Shown here: piece by piece, positions 54,064-62,337 of the stretch
Layout of the letters: each line of letters opens with the position of its first letter
Numbering within the stretch: the stretch's first letter is position 1
DNA from: JABCPE02 sp963516475
Lineage (GTDB): Bacteria > Bacteroidota > Bacteroidia > Flavobacteriales > Weeksellaceae
Direction of reading: 5' to 3'
Assembly (NCBI GenBank): GCA_963516475.1
Contig: CAUQBR010000005.1
Coordinates: 59,679-123,678 of the forward strand
Length of the DNA stretch: 64,000 bases
Translations under genes and position numbers: made by a program
The notes under the pieces: model-generated
What the model was told of the DNA's origin: nothing
Database searches by the model: none
What the model saw: the letters and a program-made list of their open reading frames with translations, nothing else

Positions 54064-55659
54064 ATGAAAAAGATTTTGTTTGTTGCTATTTTTATAGTTC
54101 TTCTGAGCGCCTGTGCAAGAGTAGGCTCTCCCGAAGGCGGTGCAAAAGACACCACTCCTCCTAAGTTCCTGAAATCCAATATAGATACGAGCAGAGTAAA
54201 TGTTCCCACCAGCACTAGGGAGCTTCGGCTGTATTTTGATGAATATATTAACTTAAAGGAAACGAACAAAAATCTCATCATTTCGCCACCGATTAAAAAG
54301 ATAAAAAAAATCATTCCTTCTAACCTCGCAAACAAATACATTTCCATAACATGGGATGAAGATTTGCAGGAAAACACGACTTATAATTTTAACTTTGGAA
54401 ATGCCATCGTAGATAATAACGAGGGAAATGTGCTGCCTTATTTCAATTTTGCTTTTTCTACGGGAAAGGAACTTGACAACCTATACATCAGCGGAACTAT
54501 AACTGATGCCTTGCTCATCTCAGGAAAACCCTCTAAACACGGAATTGTAGTGGGACTCTATGCGGATAGTGCTGATTTCAAACAAAAACCAAACTATATC
54601 GCAAAAGCTGATGAAGACGGCTATTTTGAACTAAACTATCTGAGTAAAGGAAAATACAGCATCATCGCTTTTGAAGATGAAAACGAAAACTCTGTGTATG
54701 ATGCAGGTAAAGAAAAAGTTGGTTTCTTAAAGGACAAAATAGATTTAAGCCAGAATTTATCAGGTCTGAAAATGAAAATTTACCCTTCTGAAAAAAACAT
54801 CAGATACAAAGAAACTACACCTGTGAGCGGAGGAATGCTGATGGTTTTCGAAGGAAATCCAAAGAAAGTAGAAATAAAAAGCATCAGCAGTGAACTCACT
54901 GATTATCAAGTAACTCACGCCGAAAAATCTGATTCTGTGATGGTCTGGGTAGGGAAACAAAACGCCCTAAATAATAGAACTCTCACGCCGTTAAAAATAA
55001 GTTACAATGCTGATGGTAAGGAAGATACTATTTCTGTTTCCTATAAAACCAACGAAAAAGATGAACTGACCTTAGCCAATAGCAAAGGTGGACAGCTTCC
55101 TCCTGAAAAGGATTTTGTCATTACTGCTAATATGGCTTTGAAAGAGATAAATCCTGCTCTGTGGGCGCTGAAAAGCGACAGCATTAGCCAAAAATTTGAA
55201 GCAAGAATTTCTGAAAAAAATCCAAAGGAAATTATCATTTCATCGGACTTTAAAGCTGGAAAAAAATATTCACTCAGCATTCCAAAAGGAAGTGTTCAAG
55301 GGCATTATTTCCAAAATCCAAAAGCTTATATTTTCAATTTTGAAGCCGATAAAGCCGAAAATTATGGAAGTTTAGTTCTAAAACTAGAAAACCAGCCTAA
55401 ATCCTATTTTTGGATACAACTAATTGATAGCGAAGGAAATATAAAATACTCTCAATATACGAATAAGAACGAAATCCGTTTTACGAGCCTTGACCCAGCC
55501 ACCTATTACGCCCAAATTTTAGTGGATAATAACGGTAATAAATACTGGGACAAAGCCAATTTCTCTGAACAAAAATTCGCTGAAGAAGCCTTTGTGTTTG
55601 AGAAGAGGCTGGAGGTGAGAAAATTGTGGGAAATCGTGGAAAATTGGGTTTTGGAATGA
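54064..55659 (+). CDS. Ig-like (Big_5) domain lipoprotein
   Basis: A 531-residue protein with lipobox LSAC (residues 14-17) and the conserved GSPEGGAKDTTPPKFL after it. The Big_5-type Ig-like domain follows (REIRLYFDEYI-like RELRLYFDEYINLKETNKNL, ENTTYNFNFGNAIVDNNEGN). It is conserved throughout Flavobacteriia as an outer-membrane or surface lipoprotein of unknown function. It starts 25 bases after the serine hydrolase. Confidence 0.85.
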   Translation: MKKILFVAIFIVLLSACARVGSPEGGAKDTTPPKFLKSNIDTSRVNVPTSTRELRLYFDEYINLKETNKNLIISPPIKKIKKIIPSNLANKYISITWDEDLQENTTYNFNFGNAIVDNNEGNVLPYFNFAFSTGKELDNLYISGTITDALLISGKPSKHGIVVGLYADSADFKQKPNYIAKADEDGYFELNYLSKGKYSIIAFEDENENSVYDAGKEKVGFLKDKIDLSQNLSGLKMKIYPSEKNIRYKETTPVSGGMLMVFEGNPKKVEIKSISSELTDYQVTHAEKSDSVMVWVGKQNALNNRTLTPLKISYNADGKEDTISVSYKTNEKDELTLANSKGGQLPPEKDFVITANMALKEINPALWALKSDSISQKFEARISEKNPKEIIISSDFKAGKKYSLSIPKGSVQGHYFQNPKAYIFNFEADKAENYGSLVLKLENQPKSYFWIQLIDSEGNIKYSQYTNKNEIRFTSLDPATYYAQILVDNNGNKYWDKANFSEQKFAEEAFVFEKRLEVRKLWEIVENWVLE

Positions 55660-55701
55660 TTTTTTCATCATTCCTTGTTCAAATTAAATTTTTATTAAAT
55701 T

Positions 55702-56316
55702 ATGAAGAAGTTTAGTCAATTATTTTTAGTTTTAATTTCAACTTTAGGTTTCTCTCAATGCGAAATTACAGGTAAATCCTCACTAGTAGTAGGAGAAAAA
55801 AGCAGCTACAACATAAAAAAAGATGCACAATGCAAAGAATGCTACCGATGGACATCTGAAGGCGGCATCGTGGTGGAAAGCGATAATAGGCTAGATTCTG
55901 TGGAAATCATGCCTGTAAATGCAGGAAATTCCACACTGTATGTGCAGTATATTTCTGAAAATGGAAATATCACAAAATGCAGCAAAGATATCAGCATTTT
56001 CGCTAAGGAAAATTTAGAGGAAACGCTATCTGAAGCTCCTAAAAAAGGAGATTGTGATATAGATGTGACAAACTATGAAACTAGAAAAATTTCTAACGAC
56101 AGATTAGGATTTTTCAGTAATTCCAGCAAAGATTTCAGCTATACTTGGGAGGTGCTTTATAAGAATGGGCAGAAACAGTATTCCACAGAAAAAGCACCGC
56201 AATTCAGCTATTCTAAAGACAACCAAATCGTAACGGTTTCTGTGACCGTGGTTTCCAAATCTTGCTATAAAAAATTCACCAAACCTTATGATGATAATTT
56301 TTGGAAGTTTTTCTAA
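55702..56316 (+). CDS. Secreted hypothetical protein with Cys pairs
   Basis: 204 residues with a signal peptide (LFLVLISTLGFSQ). The mature chain has several Cys (CEITGKS, CKECYRW, TKCSKD, GDCDID, KSCYKKF) and beta-rich, PKD-like stretches (YRWTSEGGIVVES, YTWEVLYKNGQ). It is probably a disulfide-stabilised envelope or secreted protein. No named family recognised. Confidence 0.65.
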   Translation: MKKFSQLFLVLISTLGFSQCEITGKSSLVVGEKSSYNIKKDAQCKECYRWTSEGGIVVESDNRLDSVEIMPVNAGNSTLYVQYISENGNITKCSKDISIFAKENLEETLSEAPKKGDCDIDVTNYETRKISNDRLGFFSNSSKDFSYTWEVLYKNGQKQYSTEKAPQFSYSKDNQIVTVSVTVVSKSCYKKFTKPYDDNFWKFF

Positions 56317-56334
56317 AAATAGAAAATAATTGCA

Positions 56335-56982
56335 ATGAAACTATACATCATCAGCGGGCTGGGCGCAGATAGAAGCGTATTTGAGCATATCAATTTCCCA
56401 TCAGAAATGGAACTTCATTTCATAGATTGGCTCGTCCCAGAGCAGGATGAGGAATTTGACCATTATGTAAATAGAATGGCCGAAAGCATCAATCCTGATG
56501 AGGATTTTTGTCTGCTCGGCTACTCTTTTGGAGGAATTATCGTGCAAGAAATTCATAAAAAAATTCCAGCAAAAAAAGTCATCATCCTTGCTAGTATAAA
56601 ATCGCCTTCGGGAAAATCCAAACTGATGGAAATAGGGAAACGCTCTAAGCTTTACAAAATAATCCCAACTTCGGCATTTAATGAAAAATCCTATAGTTTT
56701 TATTCTTTTGTAAGACATCTTTTTGACCCGAAAAACCCAAAAGTTTTAAAATATTTTAAGGTCAGAAATCCTCATTATATCAAATGGAGTATAGAGAAAA
56801 TACTTGATTGGGACGCAAAGGAAAACCCTGAAATCATACAAATATCCGCTGATAAAGATATCGTTTTTCCTATCAAAAATTCAAATCCAAACTATGTCAT
56901 CAAAGGAGGAACGCACCTCTGCCCTGTGACAAAAGCAAAGGAAATTTCTGCGATTTTAGAAAAAGAATTTGGAAGATTATAA
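56335..56982 (+). CDS. Alpha/beta hydrolase
   Basis: A 215-residue protein of the alpha/beta-hydrolase fold: the nucleophile elbow is GYSFGG (Ser at about residue 64) and the late His is in GGTHLCPV. Without a signal peptide it acts in the cytoplasm; the substrate is unknown. The next gene overlaps its end by 14 bases on a different frame, suggesting translational coupling. Confidence 0.8.
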   Translation: MKLYIISGLGADRSVFEHINFPSEMELHFIDWLVPEQDEEFDHYVNRMAESINPDEDFCLLGYSFGGIIVQEIHKKIPAKKVIILASIKSPSGKSKLMEIGKRSKLYKIIPTSAFNEKSYSFYSFVRHLFDPKNPKVLKYFKVRNPHYIKWSIEKILDWDAKENPEIIQISADKDIVFPIKNSNPNYVIKGGTHLCPVTKAKEISAILEKEFGRL

Positions 56983-57757
56983 AGATTTTAAAATCAATAA
57001 AATAGTGAACACAGAAAAAATCCCATCCCAAGAGTGGCTGGAAAAGTACGAAAAAGTAAAATCTATTCTCGTTCCGCCTGTTTCTTTTGAAGAAATCTAC
57101 TCTCAAAAAGAGGCTTTTGGGAAGAAACTTTTTATCCTAAATATGGGCGAAGTCCATTTTCCTACGGGAGAAATTTTGGTAAGAGACCCTTTGTATTTTC
57201 TTCATCGCGACCAGCTTCCTTATTTTCAAAAAGTTCCAACAGGAAAATTTCCGCTTAATACATTGGTTGTAGAAGCGGAGGAAGGTCTCTATTACTATGT
57301 TTCTACACGAGTAAAATTTAGTAACAAAAAAGCAGTCAGCTACACTGAGGCTTTGGTCGGAGATGAAAATCTGGATGATTTGGAAGATGGAAGTTTCTTC
57401 GGATTCTTTGCTGATGCAGGGCTGGCAACTATAGTGGATGTAAAAACCCGTGATGCCTTCTGTGATTTTCGGGAAGAATGGTATAAAGGACAACCTGATG
57501 ATGCCAATATCTGTGATAAATTTTTCGCTGAAGAATTTTCAAAAAATTACAAGGAAAATCCTCAGTTTCAAAGAGAAGGAGGCGAATGGATTAACTTCAA
57601 AATTCCAAATACAGACCTAAGCGTACCGATGATACAAAGCGGATTCGGTGATGGGCTATATCCTGTATATTTCGGATATGATGAAAACAACGAAGTCTGC
57701 GAAGTTGTTATAGAATACTTTGATTTAGAACTGACTTTTGGGCAGGAAGAAGAATAA
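56969..57757 (+). CDS. DUF4241 domain protein
   Basis: A 262-residue soluble acidic protein. The DUF4241 hallmarks are GEVHFPTGEILVRDPLYFL near residue 65 and the late region GEWINFKIPNTDLSVPMIQSG and GDGLYPVYFGYDEN. The family has no known function. The first start candidate is the TTG at 56969, inside the previous gene; a GTG at 57005 is an alternative. Confidence 0.8.
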   Translation: MEDYKDFKINKIVNTEKIPSQEWLEKYEKVKSILVPPVSFEEIYSQKEAFGKKLFILNMGEVHFPTGEILVRDPLYFLHRDQLPYFQKVPTGKFPLNTLVVEAEEGLYYYVSTRVKFSNKKAVSYTEALVGDENLDDLEDGSFFGFFADAGLATIVDVKTRDAFCDFREEWYKGQPDDANICDKFFAEEFSKNYKENPQFQREGGEWINFKIPNTDLSVPMIQSGFGDGLYPVYFGYDENNEVCEVVIEYFDLELTFGQEEE

Positions 57758-57772
57758 CTTTATTTTAAATCT

Positions 57773-57812
57773 AAAAAACTCTCATAGGTTTTAAACCTGT
57801 GGGAGTTGTTTT
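57773..57812. terminator. Terminator overlapping the WYL gene 3' end
   Basis: AACTCTCATAGGTTT / AAACCTGTGGGAGTT form a 12-15-bp stem with a very tight loop. The A-tract on the left gives a U-run on the minus strand, and a T-rich right flank serves the plus strand. The WYL stop codon (57791-57793) lies inside it. Confidence 0.75.
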
Positions 57813-58816
57813 ATTTCTGAATCTTCATAATTTTTCACTGCTCGTTCCAGCGTGTTTTTTATTCTCGTTTTCAGTCGGTTTGGTTTATGAACTGTGATAT
57901 AATCACCAAAGCCTAAAATAACTCTTTCCAACTCAAAATTCAGCTGAACTCTTATCCTGAAATATGTTTCGCCATCTTTTTCTTCCAAAATCTCCTGCGT
58001 GTGATGAAACGGCTTGGTTTTCACATATTCTGCATGAGTCCCTTTTATTGAGAAAATCACATTCTGCCCTCTTTGCTCTGGCGATGTTGTTACGCCAATC
58101 ACTTCAGAGAAAAACCTATCGGCATTAAACTCCCGCTCCCGAAAAGGAATATTTTTCTCTATCTGCACGCTTATTATCCTATCAAGCGCAAGGTTCAGAA
58201 GTCCATCTCCATACCAGCAGATGAGGAACCAGCGGTTATTATACTCCTTCAAAAGCTGTGGAAAAACAATGTATTTTTTCTCTTCCCTTGCCTTAAAACT
58301 TTTATAAACCACTCCCAGTGTCTTCTTATTCAAAATCGCATTATACAGAATATCAATATATTCCAAACCTTTGAGCCGTTCATTTTTATCTAAATGAATA
58401 ATGGATTGCTGCTGCGCAGAATGCACCGTGTTTTCTAATTTTTGAATAACGCCATTCAAATCCTTAAACATAGAAAAATCCTTAAACTGCTTCAGAATCT
58501 GCACCGCATTGTTCATGGCTTTTAGGTCGCTTTCGTTTACTGCTATGTTATGAATGCTGTATTCTGGGTCGCTGTATCGGTAGTATTTTCTGTCATATAC
58601 CTCTATCGGCGCTTCATAGCCAAATTTCTCGCTGCGCATATTCTGTATATCGAGCTGAATGGTTCTTTTGCTGACATAGGCTTCTTTCCCTTCAAACTCA
58701 AAAAGAGCCTCGGAACACTCCTCTATCAAATCATCCAGCGTATATTTTTTATACTTATTTCTAAGGCATCTGTCAATGGTTTTGTAACGGATAAGGGCGT
58801 TTTTATTTGAAGACAT
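57791..58816 (-). CDS. WYL-domain transcriptional regulator, divergent to rtcB
   Basis: A 341-residue regulator. N-terminal winged HTH (about 1-70: RYKTIDRCLRNKYKKYTLDD, VSKRTIQLDIQNM), a linker region, a WYL sensor domain (about 160-240: LGVVYKSFKAREEKKYIVF, NNRWFLICWYGDGLLNLALD) and the WCX C-terminal domain (ERVILGFGDYITVHKPN). WYL domains sense nucleic acid or nucleotide ligands and often control DNA or RNA repair and defence. Its gene is divergent from rtcB with an inverted repeat between them, so it most likely regulates that unit. Confidence 0.88.
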   Translation of the reverse strand: MSSNKNALIRYKTIDRCLRNKYKKYTLDDLIEECSEALFEFEGKEAYVSKRTIQLDIQNMRSEKFGYEAPIEVYDRKYYRYSDPEYSIHNIAVNESDLKAMNNAVQILKQFKDFSMFKDLNGVIQKLENTVHSAQQQSIIHLDKNERLKGLEYIDILYNAILNKKTLGVVYKSFKAREEKKYIVFPQLLKEYNNRWFLICWYGDGLLNLALDRIISVQIEKNIPFREREFNADRFFSEVIGVTTSPEQRGQNVIFSIKGTHAEYVKTKPFHHTQEILEEKDGETYFRIRVQLNFELERVILGFGDYITVHKPNRLKTRIKNTLERAVKNYEDSEIKQLPQV

Positions 58817-58830
58817 TTTAATTTTTTTTA

Positions 58831-58861
58831 CAAAATTATCAAACTTTTTTAACTACGCAAA
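58831..58861 (-). promoter_or_regulatory. Canonical promoter of the WYL regulator
   Basis: On the minus strand TTTG (58861-58858), exactly 19 bases, then TAATTTTG (58838-58831): a full match to the Bacteroidota consensus, 15 bases before the ATG at 58816. Confidence 0.75.
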
Positions 58862-58870
58862 AAGATTGCG
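58856..58870. promoter_or_regulatory. CGCAA-N5-TTGCG inverted repeat, candidate WYL operator
   Basis: A perfect 5-bp inverted repeat (CGCAA AAAGA TTGCG), the only GC-containing palindrome in the divergent rtcB/WYL spacer. It overlaps the -33 box of the WYL gene and lies 40 bases before the rtcB ATG, so one bound dimer could repress its own gene and control rtcB. Confidence 0.5.
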
Positions 58871-58909
58871 CTTTTGTATATTTACTTTGCATCATCAAAA
58901 TGAGACATT

Positions 58910-60292
58910 ATGAAAGTTACAGGAAAAAATATTATCAACTGGGGATTCCGCCAAGGGAAATGGTTCGGGGAAGCCTTGAAAACCATCAATGAAAACGAAT
59001 GGGAAGAAGCTGAAATTTTGGAATATTTAGAGCAGTTCAGACTTCCAGACCCTATTCCACTGAAAAGAGTTCCTGCTGATTTTGTGGTTAATATTCATCC
59101 TGAGAATGAATTAGAAGAAGATAATGTAAGCAAAGTAATCGCTACAATGAAGAAGCTGATGAAAACGCCGACTCTGGAAAAGGGAGCTTTGATGCCTGAT
59201 GCCTGCCCTACGGGTAAAGAAGGAATTATCCCTGTGGGAGGTGTGGTAGTCGCTAAAAATGCCATACACCCAGGGTTTCATTCGGCGGATATCTGCTGTT
59301 CTGTGATGCTTACTGACTTTGGGAAAATAGATCCTAAATTAGTTCTGGACGCCGCCCATGATTCTACTCATTTCGGGTATGGAGGCCGCCCAAGAGGTCA
59401 GCAGATAGCGATGAGCAAAGAGCTTATAGAGGCTTTTGAAAAGAATTTATTCCTAAAAAAGCCCGAACTCATCAGCACAGCCAGAGACTGTATGGGAACG
59501 CAGGGAGATGGGAATCACTTCTTATTCATCGGAACTTCCATGAAAACAGGAAATACGATGATGGTCACCCACCACGGTTCCAGAGCTGTGGGCGCAGAAC
59601 TCTACAAAATGGGACTAAAAACAGCCAACTATTTCCGTAGAGATATTTCGCCTGATACTTTGGAGGAAAATGCGTGGATTCCTTTTGATACAGAAGAAGG
59701 ACAAGCCTACTGGGAAGCGCTGCAAATCGTAAGACAGTGGACAAAGGAAAATCATGAAGTGATTCATAATTTAACTTTGAAAAAACTCGGAGTAGAGATG
59801 CAGGATAGATTTTGGAACGAACATAATTTCGTTTTCCGAGATGGAGATTCGTTTTATCATGCCAAAGGTGCTACGCCTTTAGATGCGAAATTCCTTCCTG
59901 AGGATAATGAGCTAAGACTCATCCCGCTAAATATGGCGGAGCCAGTTCTCATAGTAAAAGGAACTACCAACGAGCGAAACATAGGATTTGCGCCACATGG
60001 AGCAGGGAGAAATTTCAGTAGAAATGAGCATAAAAGAAACAAAGCCCACCAGACAGATGAGGAAGTTTTTGTTGAGGAAACGGCAGGGCTGGATGTTAGA
60101 TTTTTCTCTAATGAAATAGATATTTCGGAACTGCCATCCGCCTACAAAAACGCACAAAATGTGAGAAAACAAATTTTAGAATATAACTTGTGCGAGATAG
60201 TAGACGAGGTCATCCCTTACGGATGTATCATGGCTGGAGATGTAGAAAAAAACGCTCCTTGGAGAAAAAAGAAGAAGAATAAAGAATTATAA
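58910..60292 (+). CDS. rtcB: RNA ligase RtcB (tRNA-splicing ligase type)
   Basis: A 460-residue 3'-phosphate/5'-OH RNA ligase that uses GTP and Mn to seal broken RNAs, including cleaved tRNAs. The conserved core is present: SADICCSVM (metal Asp and Cys), GTQGDGNHFLF (metal His), THHGSRAVGAEL, EHNFVFRDGDSFYHAKGATP and the guanylylation His in HGAGRNFSR. Positions where many RtcB proteins have NHFxE and HNY(V/A)E are here NHFLF and HNFVF. It starts 94 bases from the divergent WYL regulator; a TACTTTG just upstream is a near -7 box. A tRNA-like RNA and an SPFH gene follow. Confidence 0.95.
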   Translation: MKVTGKNIINWGFRQGKWFGEALKTINENEWEEAEILEYLEQFRLPDPIPLKRVPADFVVNIHPENELEEDNVSKVIATMKKLMKTPTLEKGALMPDACPTGKEGIIPVGGVVVAKNAIHPGFHSADICCSVMLTDFGKIDPKLVLDAAHDSTHFGYGGRPRGQQIAMSKELIEAFEKNLFLKKPELISTARDCMGTQGDGNHFLFIGTSMKTGNTMMVTHHGSRAVGAELYKMGLKTANYFRRDISPDTLEENAWIPFDTEEGQAYWEALQIVRQWTKENHEVIHNLTLKKLGVEMQDRFWNEHNFVFRDGDSFYHAKGATPLDAKFLPEDNELRLIPLNMAEPVLIVKGTTNERNIGFAPHGAGRNFSRNEHKRNKAHQTDEEVFVEETAGLDVRFFSNEIDISELPSAYKNAQNVRKQILEYNLCEIVDEVIPYGCIMAGDVEKNAPWRKKKKNKEL

Positions 60293-60316
60293 AATAACCG
60301 CCACCTATTAAAAATT

Positions 60317-60548
60317 GAAAATAGCCCAATAGGGAATTGCGGAGCATATGATGCAAGGTTATTTTCTGGTAAGGTCTTCGGACTCGGGGGTTCGAGTCCC
60401 TCTTAATCAGCTGCTTTACACAGCCTAAAACAACAAAAGGAGCTGCGGAATTTCGGTTCATCAGGGATAAAGTCTGCAAAATAAAGGATACCGTACAATA
60501 TTGATACTCAATTTGTTTTCCCTTTATTCTTGTCAGCCGCTCCTTTTT
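60317..60548 (+). ncRNA. Candidate structured RNA with tRNA-like T-arm, between rtcB and the SPFH gene
   Basis: The 277-bp gap holds no ORF but dense pairing. (1) GAAAATA 60317-60323 with TATTTTC 60360-60366, enclosing CAAT-AGGGA-ATTG (short D-arm-like) and GCAT-ATG-ATGC. (2) Acceptor-like CTGGTAA 60366-60372 with TTAATCAG 60403-60410 (bulged A405). Within it, GTC-TTCG-GAC 60374-60383 with the stable cUUCGg loop, then T-stem GGGGG/CCCTC with loop TTCGAGT (60386-60402), an exact tRNA T-arm. (3) AAAAGGAGC 60435-60443 with GCTCCTTTT 60539-60547, enclosing ATAAAGG/CCTTTAT (60481-60527), ends in a T-run like a terminator. No D-loop or anticodon arm completes a real tRNA. It is probably read through from rtcB. 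Confidence 0.6.
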
Positions 60549-60569
60549 AACTTTAAAAATTTAGAAAAA

Positions 60570-61286
60570 ATGGGAATATTTACAAAAACTTACGAAGTGA
60601 TGCCTTTTTACCTAGGCTTCCTTTTTAGAAACAATACTTTTGAAAAGCAATTAAATGCAGGTTTTCACGAAATTTATGATTGGAAAGATAGAACCAAACT
60701 CTATCAAATTCCTCAAAATTCGCGGCTAATCACGGTGACTAACCAGGAGATTTTGACCAAGGATAACATCGCCCTTAGATTTTCTTTTAATATCATCTAC
60801 AAGGTGACTGATGGTCTTAAACTGCTGGAAAACACCATAATAAACGAATACTACATCTTGAGCGACGCAGAGTATAAGCTTCAAAATATAGTTCAAATTT
60901 ATTTCAGAAAAATGATTTCCCAAATAGAGAGCGAAGCTTTGAACGAAAAAAGAGCCGAATGGACGGATTTAAAACCTGAAGAAATTCAAAGTAAAACGAA
61001 TGAATTCGGTGTGGAAATAGAAAATATCCAAATTCGGGATATTACTTTTCCGAAGAGTATTCAGGAATTATTTGCAAGGCATTTGGAAGCGAAAATAAGG
61101 GCAAAAGCTGATTTAGAAAACGCCAGAACGGCGGTAGCTACCGCCAGAGCCTTGAAAAATGCTTCTGAACTGATGAAAAATGATGAAAACATCAGATTCT
61201 TCCAAACCTTGGAAACTATTACGAAAATAGCCGAAAAAGGGAAACATACTTTTATGATTGGAGATATTCATCAGATTGCGAAGTAA
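60570..61286 (+). CDS. SPFH/band-7 (slipin-like) protein of the rtcB locus
   Basis: About 238 residues from ATG 60570 (MGIFTKTYEVMPFYLGFLFR); the frame continues upstream only through the RNA region. The band-7 domain has the typical order: KLYQIPQNSRLITVTNQEILTKDNIALRFSF, then the alpha-rich part with KLQNIVQIYFRKMISQIE and ARHLEAKIRAKADLENARTA. It lacks the usual strong N-terminal membrane helix, so it may act in the cytosol or as a peripheral oligomer. SPFH proteins form rings or scaffolds. The setting suggests it partners RtcB or the RNA. Confidence 0.8.
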   Translation: MGIFTKTYEVMPFYLGFLFRNNTFEKQLNAGFHEIYDWKDRTKLYQIPQNSRLITVTNQEILTKDNIALRFSFNIIYKVTDGLKLLENTIINEYYILSDAEYKLQNIVQIYFRKMISQIESEALNEKRAEWTDLKPEEIQSKTNEFGVEIENIQIRDITFPKSIQELFARHLEAKIRAKADLENARTAVATARALKNASELMKNDENIRFFQTLETITKIAEKGKHTFMIGDIHQIAK

Positions 61287-61292
61287 TTTCAC

Positions 61293-61328
61293 AAAAAAAC
61301 AGCTCAAAAATGAGCTGTTTTTTTTGTT
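61293..61328. terminator. Terminator after the SPFH gene
   Basis: ACAGCTCA-AAAA-TGAGCTGT with A-tract before and eight T after; it serves both this gene and the convergent deoxyhypusine-synthase-like gene. Confidence 0.85.
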
Positions 61329-61338
61329 TTTATTCTTA

Positions 61339-62316
61339 TTAAGCATTCTCCAAAACATAGCTGAATACCAATGGTGCTACGATGGTAGCATCGGATTCTA
61401 TGATGTATTTTGGTGTATTGATGTCTAATTTACCCCAAGTGATTTTCTCATTTGGAACTGCTCCTGAATACGAACCATAAGAAGTCGTAGAATCAGAAAT
61501 CTGGCAGAAATAAGACCAGAAAGGAACATCATGCATCTCCAAATCTTGGTAAAGCATCGGTACCACACAGATTGGGAAGTCCCCAGCGATACCACCACCT
61601 ATTTGGAAGAAACCTACTCCTTTTCCAGCGCTGTTGTTTCTGTACCAATCGGCAAGGAAAGTCATGTATTCTATCCCTGATTTCATTGTAGAAGGCTTTA
61701 ATTCACCTTTGATGCAGTAGCTTGCAAAGATATTCCCCATTGTAGAATCTTCCCAACCAGGAACTACTATCGGAAGGTTTTTCTCCGCCGCTGCAATCAT
61801 CCAAGAATCTTCCCTCGGAATTTCGTGATACTGTTCTAGAACGCCTGAAAGTATCATTTTGTACATATATTCGTGCGGGAAGTATCTTTCACCTTTGCTT
61901 TCAGCATCTTTCCAGATTTCAAAGATGTGTTTTTGTAATTTTCTGAAAGCCTCTTCTTCTGGGATACAAGTGTCAGTCACTCTGTTTAGTCCTTTTTCTA
62001 ACAATTCCCACTCATCTTGTGGAGTAAGGTCTCTGTAGTTAGGAACTCTCTTGTAGTGAGAGTGTGCCACAAGGTTCATCAAATCCTCTTCCAAGTTTGC
62101 CCCTGTACAGGAGATAATCGCCACTTTATCCTGACGAATCATCTCTGCTAAAATTTTACCCAGCTCAGCAGTAGACATCGCCCCTGCCAAAGAGATTAAC
62201 ATTTTTCCGCCATCTTTTAGGTGCGCTACATAGCCTTTAGAAGCGTCCACCAAAGATGCTGCATTGAAATGCAGATAATATTTTTCGATAAATTCGGTAA
62301 TTGGTTTGTTTGCCAT
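61339..62316 (-). CDS. Deoxyhypusine-synthase-family enzyme
   Basis: A 325-residue homologue of eukaryotic deoxyhypusine synthase. NAD-binding and fold landmarks: GKMLISLAGAMSTAELGKIL, IVVPGWEDSTMGNIFAS, FFQIGGGIAGDFPICVVP. The catalytic Lys region (human EAVSWGK) is preserved as EKITWGKLD. Bacteria have no eIF5A, and some bacterial homologues make homospermidine from spermidine and putrescine, so a polyamine role is likely. It lies alone on the minus strand. Confidence 0.92.
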   Translation of the reverse strand: MANKPITEFIEKYYLHFNAASLVDASKGYVAHLKDGGKMLISLAGAMSTAELGKILAEMIRQDKVAIISCTGANLEEDLMNLVAHSHYKRVPNYRDLTPQDEWELLEKGLNRVTDTCIPEEEAFRKLQKHIFEIWKDAESKGERYFPHEYMYKMILSGVLEQYHEIPREDSWMIAAAEKNLPIVVPGWEDSTMGNIFASYCIKGELKPSTMKSGIEYMTFLADWYRNNSAGKGVGFFQIGGGIAGDFPICVVPMLYQDLEMHDVPFWSYFCQISDSTTSYGSYSGAVPNEKITWGKLDINTPKYIIESDATIVAPLVFSYVLENA

Positions 62317-62337
62317 TTTTCTTTATTTTAACTTTAA

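Noticed and set aside
60360..60410. A complete tRNA gene ending at the T-arm
   Set aside because: T-arm is perfect but no D-arm plus anticodon arm of proper size fits, and the 3' end lacks an encoded CCA or discriminator in the right place; better described as tRNA-like.
60435..60548. tmRNA (ssrA)
   Set aside because: The start AAAAGGAGC and T-arm are reminiscent, but there is no resume codon or tag-like ORF and the order of parts does not match.
60501..60569. 23-residue N-terminal extension of the SPFH protein
   Set aside because: It would be encoded within the structured RNA region and resembles no SPFH N-terminus; ATG 60570 gives a normal start.
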